NCBI GenBank assembly: GCA_013791935.1
Contig: VMSV01000048.1
Location: forward strand, 1-43,694
Direction: 5' to 3'
DNA length: 43,694 nt
From: Desulfobacteraceae bacterium
GTDB lineage: Bacteria; Desulfobacterota; Desulfobacteria; Desulfobacterales; UBA5616
Part shown: in pieces, positions 29,282 to 38,106 of the stretch
Numbering within the stretch: position 1 is the first letter of the stretch
How the letters are laid out: every line of letters begins with the position of its first letter
Notes under the pieces: model-generated
What the model was told of the DNA's origin: nothing
Seen by the model: the letters and a program-made list of their open reading frames with translations, nothing else
The model's database searches: none
Translations under genes and position numbers: made by a program

Positions 29282-31621
29282 TTAATAAGCGGCAGGGAGT
29301 TTTGCCTTTTCCATAACCTGTCGAATGATTTCAGCAAGGTCGCTTTTCTCAACGGGTTTCATCACAAAAGCGGCTATCCCCAATTCTTTTGCCTTGTGCT
29401 CATCCAAAAGTGCGCTGTATCCCGTGCTGATGATGATTGGGATATCCTTCCTGAATTTCTGAACTTTTTCAGCCAGTTTGACCCCGGTCATCTGGGGCAT
29501 GGTCATGTCCGTAATCACCAGGTCGAAATCATCCGGATGAAGCATAAACGCCTCCAGAGCCTTCAACGGATTCGTGAAAGCGACAACCTCATAACCGAAT
29601 CGTTCCAGCATGCGTCCGGTCATGTTGGCAATGGTTTCCTCGTCATCGACAAAAAGGATGGTTCCTGAAGCCTTGCGGGTGAATTTGATGGTTTCTTCTT
29701 TGATCACGGGTTTTGATTTAACCAATGGGAAATATAATGTGAATTTGGTTCCATGGCCGGGCTGGCTATCCACGATGACGGCACCACCATGGGTTTTTAC
29801 AATGCCGTGGACCACCGCCAAGCCCATTCCTGAACCTTTTTCCACGGATTTTGTTGTGTAGTAGGGTTCAAATATTCGATCCAAATGATTCTGCTCAATT
29901 CCAGGGCCAGTGTCACCTATGGATATCTTAAGATAATCCCCGGCGGGTAAATCCACAAAATCGTTTGCTGAATCTGCGGAAATCGATTGGGTTGCAACGG
30001 TGATGTCAATATGTCCCCCGGTTTTCTCCATGGCCTGGGCAGCATTGGTGAATAGGTTCATAAGAACTTGATTGATCTGGATAGGGTTGGTCAGAATAGT
30101 GAGTTCTGTTTCCGGAAGGTGCTGATGGAGTTCGATGAAGGATGGAATGGTGGAGCGTAATAATGAAAGAGAATTTTTGATCACCGAAACAGCGTCCATG
30201 GGACTGAGGTCATGTTTGGTGTTTCTGGAGAACTCGAGGAGTTGTTTTACAATCCCTGCTGCTCTAAGACCTGCAGCTTTAATATCTTCGAGCATCTCAA
30301 GGGCGGGGTTGGGATTTGGAAGCAATTCCATCGCCAGTTCCGTATTCCCGATGATCATATAGAGGATGTTATTAAAATCATGGGCAACACCTCCTGCCAG
30401 TGTACCGATGGATTCCATTTTCCGGGCTTGTTGGAGTTGCGCTTCAAGATTGGTCCTTTCCATCTCAAATCGCTTGCGTTCGGAAATATCAACCAGCGCT
30501 CCTCTCATGCCAACAACTTTACCTCCTTTGGATATGGCTCTGCTGGCCGAGCGCATCCATTTGGATTCACCGGATTTTAATACAATCCGATACTCCGCTG
30601 CTTCAACCGTTCCAGAAAGCGCAGCTTTAAACCTGTCCAAAACAGAGGGCAGATCTTCCGGGCATATAAATCCCGAAAACATTTTCCCAACAACTTCTGA
30701 TGGGGTATATCCCAAAAGAGGTTCTGCAACCGGGCTGATGTAAGTCAAAACGCCATCCAAATCTACTGAGAAAAGGATATCATTGATATTCTCAACCAGG
30801 TCTCGATACTTTTCTTCGCTTTCTTTAAGTTCCTTGGTAATCAGTTTCCGTTCTTCAATTTCATGGGTGAGCTTTTTGTTCGACTCTTGAAGTTCAAAGG
30901 TTCGTACATTGACAAGTTTTTCGATTTCCTCTTTTTGGGCGATTAACTTGGCTTCTGCGGATTTTCTTATTTCAACCTCGGTTTCAAGCTCAGAAATAAG
31001 ATCGATATTTTCGTATTTCAATTGAATTGTAACTAAAACATTCTGATTCAGTCGCCTTGCCGTCAGGAACATGATCAGCCAGAAAAGCAAGAGCATGAAC
31101 CCCATGGACAAGTGAATAGGATCGCCTATGAGAAAAAATCTTATGGCTAACGGGAGTAGCGCCAGAATGCTAAAGACGAGAAAAGCTCTTAATATGGATG
31201 AAAATATACCCACCGATCCGGCAACCATACCCCCTAAAACAAATGCAATAAAAGATTGATGCGCAATGGATTCCGTTGGGAATAGGAAGAGGGAGACAAT
31301 CCCCCAGATGCCACCTGAAACAGCAATGGTGATGAGAAAATAATTTTTCCATCGATTTAAAGATGCAAGTGATCCTTCGAAATTTGTATAGGATTTTTGC
31401 AGGTGCAAACGGAGCAGGCTGATAGCAATGATCAGGGAAAGCCATATCAATAGCCTGGTTTTATCCCCCACCGGCCATAAAATTACCACCAGTATCGTCG
31501 CGTTGATCAGGTTTGCGACGGAGCCTAACACTGTGGATTCGGATAGCTTTCGGATTTTATCGACCAATAGTTTTTCTGATTTCAAGGGGTCGTCCACGGG
31601 CTCTTCCTTTTGTTCATTCAT
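29282..31621 (-). CDS. Membrane-bound hybrid histidine kinase (PAS-HisKA-HATPase-REC)
   Basis: A 779-residue sensor kinase. Six or so hydrophobic segments between residues 35 and 195 form an integral-membrane sensor of MASE type, with no large periplasmic domain. A coiled coil (about 200-265) leads to a PAS domain (about 270-385, YRDLVENINDILFSVDLDG to GALVDISERK). Then come the HisKA domain with phospho-acceptor His414 in AGGVAHDFNNIL, the HATPase domain (INQVLMNLFTNAAQAM; DTGPGIEQNHLDRIFEPYYT; GSGMGLAVVHGIVKTHGG) and a receiver domain with Asp705 (LVITDMTMPQMTG). No response-regulator gene is adjacent, so the downstream target is unknown. The class is sure; the signal is not. Confidence 0.95.
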   Translation of the reverse strand: MNEQKEEPVDDPLKSEKLLVDKIRKLSESTVLGSVANLINATILVVILWPVGDKTRLLIWLSLIIAISLLRLHLQKSYTNFEGSLASLNRWKNYFLITIAVSGGIWGIVSLFLFPTESIAHQSFIAFVLGGMVAGSVGIFSSILRAFLVFSILALLPLAIRFFLIGDPIHLSMGFMLLLFWLIMFLTARRLNQNVLVTIQLKYENIDLISELETEVEIRKSAEAKLIAQKEEIEKLVNVRTFELQESNKKLTHEIEERKLITKELKESEEKYRDLVENINDILFSVDLDGVLTYISPVAEPLLGYTPSEVVGKMFSGFICPEDLPSVLDRFKAALSGTVEAAEYRIVLKSGESKWMRSASRAISKGGKVVGMRGALVDISERKRFEMERTNLEAQLQQARKMESIGTLAGGVAHDFNNILYMIIGNTELAMELLPNPNPALEMLEDIKAAGLRAAGIVKQLLEFSRNTKHDLSPMDAVSVIKNSLSLLRSTIPSFIELHQHLPETELTILTNPIQINQVLMNLFTNAAQAMEKTGGHIDITVATQSISADSANDFVDLPAGDYLKISIGDTGPGIEQNHLDRIFEPYYTTKSVEKGSGMGLAVVHGIVKTHGGAVIVDSQPGHGTKFTLYFPLVKSKPVIKEETIKFTRKASGTILFVDDEETIANMTGRMLERFGYEVVAFTNPLKALEAFMLHPDDFDLVITDMTMPQMTGVKLAEKVQKFRKDIPIIISTGYSALLDEHKAKELGIAAFVMKPVEKSDLAEIIRQVMEKAKLPAAY

Positions 31622-31946
31622 CGGGTCCGGTTCGCAAAAAGACTTCCGGTATAAGGATATTTAAATGGGTTGGGTTTATATGGGACTGTATGTCAATATT
31701 CCCTTTCATGTGGATGGAATTTTCATTCAACATTCAGGGGTAAGTCATGCGCTGTTAGAGAAAGAGAAAGGGAAAAAACAGGGTTGACAGCTCGGGCACT
31801 CATATAAAATTGATTTGATTTTATCAAGCCAATTGTTTGTTTTATTTTAAAAAAAACCATTCCGGAAAGCACTCTGATCCTGTGGGGAAGCTTCAAAAGC
31901 CTCAATCCGATGCCTTTTATGGTTTTTTGGCCTATCCGAAATATAA
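31622..31946. other. Intergenic region upstream of hybrid kinase gene
   Basis: These 325 bp contain no convincing gene. They must carry the kinase promoter on the minus strand, but I cannot define it confidently. On the plus strand, TTGACA at 31784-31789 is followed 15 bases later by TAAAAT, a fair promoter pair without a downstream plus-strand gene. Confidence 0.4.
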
Positions 31947-31982
31947 AGGCCCCGATTCAGAAAAACCAGAGAATCGAGGCCT
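31947..31982 (-). terminator. Rho-independent terminator of EF-G-like gene
   Basis: AGGCCCCGATTC (31947-31958) and GAATCGAGGCCT (31971-31982) form a 12-bp stem with one G-T pair and a 12-base loop. On the minus strand the stem is followed by TTTATATTT. It lies 26 bp beyond the stop codon of the EF-G-like gene, the expected place. Confidence 0.78.
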
Positions 31983-32008
31983 TGAATTATTTTGGCGGTT
32001 TTGACAAC

Positions 32009-34081
32009 CTATTCTTTTTCTTTGTTTGCCGCCTCAATGATTTTTTCGGTCAACTGGGATGGGACTTCATCGAAGTGAGAGAATTCCAGGGTAAACATTC
32101 CCCGTCCACCGGTGATTGAATTGAGATCCGGCGCATAGGTGAGGAATTCGGACATGGGAACATTGGCATTTATGATCTGGTTTTTGCCAGCGCTGTCCAT
32201 GCCCAGAACTCTACCTCTTCGGCTGTTCAAATCCCCCATGATGTCCCCCATGAATTCATCAGGGGCTGTCACCGTCACCTTCATGACGGGTTCCAGTAGA
32301 ACCGGATTGGCTAGTTCCGTAGCTTTTTTGAAGGCAAGTGAACCTGCAATTTTAAAGGCCATTTCAGAAGAATCCACCGCATGGTAGGACCCGTCATCCA
32401 CCGTGGCCCTAAAGTCCACACAGGGAAAACCGGCCAGAACGCCTCTGATGCAAGCATCCCGAATGCCTTTTTCAACCGCCGGAATATAGGTTTTTGGAAT
32501 TGAGCCTCCCACTATGGCATCCACAAACTCAAAACCTTCCCCACGGGGCAGGGGCTCAAACTGAACCCAGCAATCTCCGAATTGGCCATGACCGCCGGTT
32601 TGCTTTTTATGTCTTCCCTGAACCCTGACTTTTTTCTTGATGGTTTCTCGATAGGGAACCTTGGGGGTGGTTAAAAGAACATCCACATTGAATTTTCTTT
32701 TCAGCTTTTCAATAGTTGCCTCGATATGCACCTGCCCCATGCCGGATAAAAGCGTTTGCTTGGTTTCGGCATTTCTTTCAATTTTAAGGGCCTGGTCTTC
32801 TTCCAGCAGTTTGGCCAGGGAAGATACGATTTTGTCTTCATCTCCCTGGGATTTGGGCTGAACCGCAAAGGTCATGATGGGGGGCATGGGTTCCGAACAT
32901 TGGTAAAGAATCTTGTTGTCCTCATCACATAAGGTATCCCCGGTGACCGTTTCCTTGAGTTTTGCAACAGCCACGATGGATCCTGGCCCCGCACCCTTGG
33001 CGGGTTTTTGCTCTTTGCCGGCAATGGAAAGGAGTTGATTAAAACGTTCCCGAACCTCTTTTTTGGAATTATAAAAATTTCCGTCCGAGCCCAGGCTTCC
33101 GGAAACGACCCTCATAATGGATAGGCGGCCAGCAAAGGGATCTGCTATGGTTTTAAAAACAAAGGCTGAAAAAGGTCCGTTGGGATCAGGCGATCTTTCA
33201 ATTTGAGATTCATCCTTGGGGTTGATTCCTTTTTTTGGCGCTCGGTTGGTGGGGGAGGGCATGCAGTCTGCAATAAGATTCAACAACAGGTCAAGGCCTA
33301 TATCTTTTGTGGCTGAACCGCAAATAATAGGGATAATGGACCTTGCCAAGATTCCCATTTTAAGGGCTGCTTTTATTTCTTCATCCGTCAGGACCTCCCC
33401 TTCAAGGTATCTTTCCATCAGGGCATCATCCGCCTCAACAATGGTTTCAACCAGGGCTTCCCTCTGGGTTTGCGCGTCATCCAGAAGATCCTTGGGAATC
33501 TCTCCTTCAACGGCCTTCCCGTTGTCGGCATAGGTGTAGGCCTTCATGTTAATCAGATCCACCATGCCTTTAAAATTGGCTTCAGATCCGATGGGAATCT
33601 GCAGGGCCACCGGTCTGGGCTCCAGACTGGAAACCGTATCTTCCATGGTTCTATTAAAATCAGACCGCTCCCTGTCCATTTTATTCACAAAGATGATGCA
33701 GGGCATATTCAGATCGTTGGCAAACCCCCAGGCCAACTCGGATTGGACCTTAACGCCGTCTATGGCATCAATCACCAGAACGGCTCCATCCGCCGCCTGG
33801 ACGCACATTTTGGTATCCGTAAAGAAATTCTGGTCGCCTGGTGTATCGATAATGCTAATGGTATGATTTTTCCATGGGAACTGATGAAAACCGCTGCTGA
33901 TACTCGTCCGACGTTTGAGCTCTTCAGGTTCGAAATCCATAACGGTATTGCCTTCTTCAACACGCCCAAGTCTCGTGGTTATGCCGGTTTTGTACAGCAT
34001 CATCTCAGCCATGGATGTCTTGCCGGAGCCACCGTGGCCAATGATTACGATGTTTCTCAATTTATCTGCGGTATCCGTCAT
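32009..34081 (-). CDS. Elongation factor G-like GTPase (EF-G2-type paralogue)
   Basis: A 690-residue translational GTPase with the complete EF-G layout. Domain I carries P-loop GHGGSGKT (15-22), DTPGD (79-83) and NKMD. Domain II follows from about 310, then domains III-V, with TGGHGQFGD and the C-terminal MGDIMGDLNSRRGRVLGM segment. It is not the housekeeping EF-G: the P-loop is GHGGSGKT rather than AHIDAGKT, and the normally invariant His after DTPG is Asp83. GGHGQFGD replaces the usual GGRGQYG. The effector region (RRTSISSGFHQF) also differs. The ATG at 34081 follows GAGGAG; an upstream GTG at 34087 overlaps that site. No rpsL/rpsG/tuf neighbours are present. Its role (ribosome rescue, recycling or regulation) is unknown. 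Confidence 0.9.
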   Translation of the reverse strand: MTDTADKLRNIVIIGHGGSGKTSMAEMMLYKTGITTRLGRVEEGNTVMDFEPEELKRRTSISSGFHQFPWKNHTISIIDTPGDQNFFTDTKMCVQAADGAVLVIDAIDGVKVQSELAWGFANDLNMPCIIFVNKMDRERSDFNRTMEDTVSSLEPRPVALQIPIGSEANFKGMVDLINMKAYTYADNGKAVEGEIPKDLLDDAQTQREALVETIVEADDALMERYLEGEVLTDEEIKAALKMGILARSIIPIICGSATKDIGLDLLLNLIADCMPSPTNRAPKKGINPKDESQIERSPDPNGPFSAFVFKTIADPFAGRLSIMRVVSGSLGSDGNFYNSKKEVRERFNQLLSIAGKEQKPAKGAGPGSIVAVAKLKETVTGDTLCDEDNKILYQCSEPMPPIMTFAVQPKSQGDEDKIVSSLAKLLEEDQALKIERNAETKQTLLSGMGQVHIEATIEKLKRKFNVDVLLTTPKVPYRETIKKKVRVQGRHKKQTGGHGQFGDCWVQFEPLPRGEGFEFVDAIVGGSIPKTYIPAVEKGIRDACIRGVLAGFPCVDFRATVDDGSYHAVDSSEMAFKIAGSLAFKKATELANPVLLEPVMKVTVTAPDEFMGDIMGDLNSRRGRVLGMDSAGKNQIINANVPMSEFLTYAPDLNSITGGRGMFTLEFSHFDEVPSQLTEKIIEAANKEKE

Positions 34082-34275
34082 GTACACTCCTCTCTACGAT
34101 TTTTATTTTATTATCGCGCCACAAACAAGACCTCTAAAATTTCTTCAAGTATATGCAATATCAAAAAAAATCAAGGTAAAAATCCTGAATATACAGGGTC
34201 GAAGCCTTTCTCAACCATTTGCAAAACAATGGAATGCAAAAGTATTTACCCAAGGTTAAATTCGTTTTTTTGCCT

Positions 34276-35019
34276 TTATTCTGCAAGTGTCAAGGAAATC
34301 AGAAATTCCTTATTCCCCTTGGCCCCCAGTACAGGGGAGGGGATGATGGATTCGCAAAACAATCCTTGGGATGAAAAAAACAGGGGCAACTCTTCAAGTA
34401 CTTTCTGCTGCAATTCCGAATCCCTGACGATGCCGCCTTTACCGACTTTGCCTTTGCCCACTTCAAACTGGGGCTTGATCAGGGCCACAATTCGGGAGGG
34501 TTTTTTCATGAATTTCAAAGTCGCCGGGATGACGATTTTCAGGGAGATGAAAGAAACATCAATACAGGCAAAATCAACCAGGCAGGGCAGGGCATCATCC
34601 GGAAGATGTCTGATATTGGTTCTCTCCAGAACCAGAACCCTGGGGTCATTTCGTATTTTCCAGGCCAGTTGACCGTACCCCACATCCACAGCAAAAACTT
34701 TTGAAGCGCCTCTTTGAAGAAGGCAATCGGTAAAACCACCGGTGGATGCGCCAACATCAAGACAAATCAAATCTTTAACGTCGATGTTGAATTCACTAAG
34801 CGCCGAATCCAGTTTGAGCCCGCCCCGGCTTACAAAAGGGAGGTCGTCTCCCTTGAGAATGATTTCCGCATGGACGTGGATGAGTGTCCCCGGTTTGTCC
34901 ACCGGTTCATGGTCAACCAGAATTCTTCCTGCAAGGATCAATGCCTGGCTTCGCTGTCGGCTCGAAGCCAGGTTTTTTTCAACCAGCAGCAGGTCCAGGC
35001 GTTTTTTTTGAGTCGACAT
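34276..35019 (-). CDS. tlyA: TlyA family rRNA (cytidine-2'-O)-methyltransferase
   Basis: A 247-residue protein. The N-terminal S4 RNA-binding domain (RLDLLLVEKNLASSRQRSQA and AGRILVDHEPVDKPGT, residues about 6-65) is followed by an FtsJ-type methyltransferase domain. That domain has the SAM-binding loop CLDVGASTGGFTDCLLQRGA and later VDVGYGQLAWKIRNDPRV and KPQFEVGKGKVGKGG. TlyA enzymes 2'-O-methylate cytidines of 16S and/or 23S rRNA; some relatives were annotated as hemolysins. The gene starts 4 bp after the dxs stop, the last member of the xseA-xseB-ispA-dxs-tlyA operon, a gene order conserved in many bacteria. Confidence 0.94.
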   Translation of the reverse strand: MSTQKKRLDLLLVEKNLASSRQRSQALILAGRILVDHEPVDKPGTLIHVHAEIILKGDDLPFVSRGGLKLDSALSEFNIDVKDLICLDVGASTGGFTDCLLQRGASKVFAVDVGYGQLAWKIRNDPRVLVLERTNIRHLPDDALPCLVDFACIDVSFISLKIVIPATLKFMKKPSRIVALIKPQFEVGKGKVGKGGIVRDSELQQKVLEELPLFFSSQGLFCESIIPSPVLGAKGNKEFLISLTLAE

Positions 35020-35023
35020 GCGT

Positions 35024-36958
35024 TTAACCGGAAGAAGCTTGAACTAAGGCTTTAGCGGTGTTTGAAATATTTTCCGCAGTCAGGCCATATCGGGTTCTCA
35101 GAATAATCTGGCTGCCGTGTTCAACAAAAACATCCGGAATTCCGATTCGTGTTAATTGAAATCCGGACATTCCGTTTTCATTCAGGCATTCAAGAACAGC
35201 GCTTCCGAATCCTCCCTGCAGGACATGTTCTTCTACTGTGATGACTCTTGGGATCTTATGGACAGCCGAACAGATCAGTTCTGCATCCAGAGGCTTCACA
35301 AAACGACAGTTGATCACAAAAGCCGAGATCTGTTCAGCCGATAGCAAGTCCCTGGCGGCCAAAGCTTCCGAAACCATTCCGCCAATGGCCAGAATCAAGA
35401 TATCCGTTCCTTCCGCCACAACCTCAGCCTTCCCGATGGGAAGGGCCTGAACCGGATGGACCAGAGGGGTCCCGATTCCACGTCCTCTGGGATATCGAAA
35501 TGCAATCGGCCCCTTATCATAGTTCAAAGCTGTTTCCACCATTTGCGCCAATTCGTTTTCATCTTTTGGTGCCATGACCACCATGTTGGGCAAATGTCGC
35601 AGAAATGCAAAATCAAATAATCCGTGATGGGTGGGCCCGTCTTCCCCCACAATGCCGCCCCGGTCAATGGCGAATCTCACCGGCAGGGACTCTATGCAAA
35701 CATCGTGAACAATCTGATCATAAGCCCGTTGTAAAAAAGTGGAGTACACCGCCACCACGGGTTTCATTCCTTGGACTGCCAGTCCGGCAGCAAAGGTTAC
35801 ACCGTGCTGCTCGGCAATTCCCACATCAAAAAAGCGCTCGGGGAATTTTTCAGCAAATAGCCCTAGACCGGTGCCCTCGGGCATGGCTGCTGTAACAGCC
35901 ACAATCCTGTCATCGATTTCAGCCGATTCCACCATCCGGTCTCCAAAAACCTGGGTATAGGTTGGAATGGCGCTTTTATTTCCACAGGAGTTTCCAGTGG
36001 TGATTTCAAAAGCTCCGACTCCGTGAAAGTAGACTGGATTTTTTTCTGCCGGGGGGTAGCCTTTCCCTTTTCGGGTTCTCACATGAAGTAGAACAGGCTC
36101 CTTCAATTCTTTGATATTGATTAGAATATCGATCAAATGATCGATATTGTGACCGTTGATGGGTCCAAAATATTCAAAATCAAAAGCTTCAAACAACATG
36201 CCCGGGGTGATGAAAGCCTTGAAGGATTCTTCGGAACGTTTGGCCAGTTGATAAACATCGGTTCCGATACCCGGAAGGGATTTTAAAAAATCACCGAAAT
36301 TCTTCCTGAAATTCTGAAGGGATTTTGCGGAAAGCGTACGGCTTAAAAAAGAGGATAGGGCGCCAACATTGGCTGAAATGGACATATCGTTGTCGTTTAA
36401 AATTACGATCAAGTCCTTGTGAATATCGCCGGTTTGATTCAAGCCCTCATAGGCAAGTCCGGCGGTCATGGACCCGTCACCGATCACCACAACAGCTTTT
36501 GCATCCGTATTTTGCATGCGCATGGCACTCGCCATGCCAAGACCCGCTGAAATGGAAGTGCTGCTGTGGCCTGTGGTAAAGGCATCATGGGGGTTTTCAC
36601 TCATTTTTGTGAACCCGGAGATCCCCCCGTGTTGTCTGAGGGAATGAAACTGATCCCGGCGTCCTGTGATGATTTTATGGGCATAGGACTGATGTCCTAC
36701 ATCCCAGATGATTTTATCCTTGGGGGATTCAAAAACATAATGAAGGGCGATGGCCAGCTCAACCGCCCCGAGGCTGGAGGCCAAATGCCCGCCTGTTTTT
36801 GAAACCACATTGACGATCAGGTCTCTGATTTCGCTGGACAGCTTGACCAGTTCTTTTCTTGAAAGAGTCTTAAGGTCTCGAGGGTTGTTGACGCGGTCGA
36901 TGATCCCCAATTTATCTGAAATCCCTTTATTTATTCCGATGGATGATATAGAGCGCAA
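35024..36958 (-). CDS. dxs: 1-deoxy-D-xylulose-5-phosphate synthase
   Basis: First and rate-limiting enzyme of the methylerythritol phosphate pathway, a thiamine-diphosphate enzyme joining pyruvate and glyceraldehyde 3-phosphate. Up to 644 residues (E. coli Dxs has 620). Motifs: WDVGHQSYAHKIITGRRDQF, TGHSSTSISAGLGMA, the TPP/metal motif GDGSMTAG with a later LNDNDMSIS, the IDRGGIVGEDGPTHHGLFD segment in the pyrimidine domain and the C-terminal transketolase domain. The frame is open to a TTG at 36958, overlapping the ispA end by 32 bp. A second TTG at 36910 (before GIIDRVNNP) fits the family N-terminus better and avoids the overlap; neither has a strong ribosome site. It stands between ispA and tlyA in one operon. 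Confidence 0.96.
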   Translation of the reverse strand: MRSISSIGINKGISDKLGIIDRVNNPRDLKTLSRKELVKLSSEIRDLIVNVVSKTGGHLASSLGAVELAIALHYVFESPKDKIIWDVGHQSYAHKIITGRRDQFHSLRQHGGISGFTKMSENPHDAFTTGHSSTSISAGLGMASAMRMQNTDAKAVVVIGDGSMTAGLAYEGLNQTGDIHKDLIVILNDNDMSISANVGALSSFLSRTLSAKSLQNFRKNFGDFLKSLPGIGTDVYQLAKRSEESFKAFITPGMLFEAFDFEYFGPINGHNIDHLIDILINIKELKEPVLLHVRTRKGKGYPPAEKNPVYFHGVGAFEITTGNSCGNKSAIPTYTQVFGDRMVESAEIDDRIVAVTAAMPEGTGLGLFAEKFPERFFDVGIAEQHGVTFAAGLAVQGMKPVVAVYSTFLQRAYDQIVHDVCIESLPVRFAIDRGGIVGEDGPTHHGLFDFAFLRHLPNMVVMAPKDENELAQMVETALNYDKGPIAFRYPRGRGIGTPLVHPVQALPIGKAEVVAEGTDILILAIGGMVSEALAARDLLSAEQISAFVINCRFVKPLDAELICSAVHKIPRVITVEEHVLQGGFGSAVLECLNENGMSGFQLTRIGIPDVFVEHGSQIILRTRYGLTAENISNTAKALVQASSG

Positions 36959-37826
36959 TTTCTCTCAAAGGATCGGCTTTAGTATCAAATTGCGCAAGGG
37001 CATGCAATGCGTTATTCACAAGTTCATAGGCGTAGGTTTTTGAGCGCTCAATACCCAGGAGGGAAGGGTAGGTGCATTTTTTCCGCTCAAGGTCGCTTCC
37101 AACAGCTTTGCCCAATAAATCCGGGTCACCTTCAATGTTCAGCAGATCATCCATGACTTGAAAGGCCAAGCCGATGTGATCGGCATATTTTTTAAGGGCG
37201 CCCATTTGGTTTTGATCCGCATGCCCCAGAATGCCGCCTGAGACCACAGCCGCGCGAATCAAAGCTCCTGTCTTAAGGCGGTGAGTTTCCTCAAGGGCTT
37301 CCAGAGAGACAATCTTTCCCTCATTTGCCAGGTCATGCATCTGGCCCATGACCATTCCCTCATATCCTGATGCCTCTGAAATCAAATGAATGATCCTCAT
37401 ACAAGCTTGCGCATATTCCGGTTCCCCGACCCCGATTTCCGCGAGAAGCCCAAAAGCATGGGTCAAAAGTGCATCGCCCGCCAGGATGGCGGTGGCCTCA
37501 TCAAATTGAACATGGCAGGTGGGTTTTCCTCTTCTTAGTGTATCATTGTCCATGGCAGGGAGATCATCATGAATCAGGGAATAGGTATGAATCAGCTCAA
37601 GGCTGGAGGCGAATTTCAAAATCGTGGGGTTTGCAGTCACACCAAGGGCTTCCAGAGACGCAAGACAGAGGATGGGCCTTATTCTTTTTCCGCCGGCAAG
37701 CAGTGAATAGTACATGGCCTGAATCAAACGATTCGATGTCCCATGGGGGGGCTCGGAAAAAATATTCTTGAGAGTGTTGTTTATAACATTCTGTTTTGAA
37801 TGAAGATAGTCATTTACATTCAGCAT
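36927..37826 (-). CDS. ispA: Polyprenyl (farnesyl/geranylgeranyl) diphosphate synthase
   Basis: Condenses IPP with DMAPP/GPP to make C15-C20 prenyl diphosphates. I chose the ATG at 37826, giving 299 residues, the same length as E. coli IspA. The longer frame to 37922 overlaps xseB and adds non-homologous sequence. The first Asp-rich motif is in LIHDDLPAMDND with an aromatic Tyr five residues before it. The second is DDLLNIEGD, a DDxxN form rather than DDxxD. Other blocks are GGKRIRPILCLASLEALG, KTGALIRAAVVSGGIL and KKCTYPSLLG. The gene lies 28 bp after xseB and its 3' end may overlap dxs. Product chain length cannot be fixed from sequence. Confidence 0.93.
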   Translation of the reverse strand: MLNVNDYLHSKQNVINNTLKNIFSEPPHGTSNRLIQAMYYSLLAGGKRIRPILCLASLEALGVTANPTILKFASSLELIHTYSLIHDDLPAMDNDTLRRGKPTCHVQFDEATAILAGDALLTHAFGLLAEIGVGEPEYAQACMRIIHLISEASGYEGMVMGQMHDLANEGKIVSLEALEETHRLKTGALIRAAVVSGGILGHADQNQMGALKKYADHIGLAFQVMDDLLNIEGDPDLLGKAVGSDLERKKCTYPSLLGIERSKTYAYELVNNALHALAQFDTKADPLREIALYIIHRNK

Positions 37827-37854
37827 GGCACTTTTATCCGGAATCGCTTGGGTT

Positions 37855-38106
37855 TCATAAATCTCCGGCGGAGGAATCAAGTTCATCATCAGAAAAGGGG
37901 GTTTCGATGATTTTATTGTCATTGTTTTTCATGAGAAGGGTGACTTTCTTTTCAGTTTCATCCAGGATTTGTGAACAACATTTGGACAATTCCACGCCTT
38001 CTTCAAATTTTTTCATGGCTGATTCAATGGGGATGTCCCCGGACTCCAATTCCGCCACAATCTTTTCCAATTGTTTAAGAGACTGCTCAAAGGTTTTCTT
38101 GGCCAT
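37855..38106 (-). CDS. xseB: Exodeoxyribonuclease VII small subunit
   Basis: An 83-residue helical protein, close to E. coli XseB (80). It has the family pattern TFEQSLKQLEKIVAELESGDIPIESAMKKFEEGVEL and a following helix with ILDETEKKVTLLM. Small subunits surround XseA in exonuclease VII, which degrades single-stranded DNA from both ends. I chose the ATG at 38106, with AAAGGA upstream. It overlaps the xseA 3' end by 20 bp, so translation is likely coupled. The acidic tail after residue 65 is variable in the family. Confidence 0.95.
   Translation of the reverse strand: MAKKTFEQSLKQLEKIVAELESGDIPIESAMKKFEEGVELSKCCSQILDETEKKVTLLMKNNDNKIIETPFSDDELDSSAGDL

Noticed and set aside
34082-34275. Sigma-70 promoter for the EF-G-like gene (TTGATT ... 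TATACT on the minus strand)
   Set aside because: Spacing is only 15 bases and the -35 box overlaps a homopolymer run, so it is not specific enough to annotate.
33470-34672. 400-residue plus-strand open frame
   Set aside because: It runs antisense through the EF-G-like gene, its upstream region and tlyA, all of which have strong family motifs in the other direction. Its translation is low-complexity and has no ribosome site.
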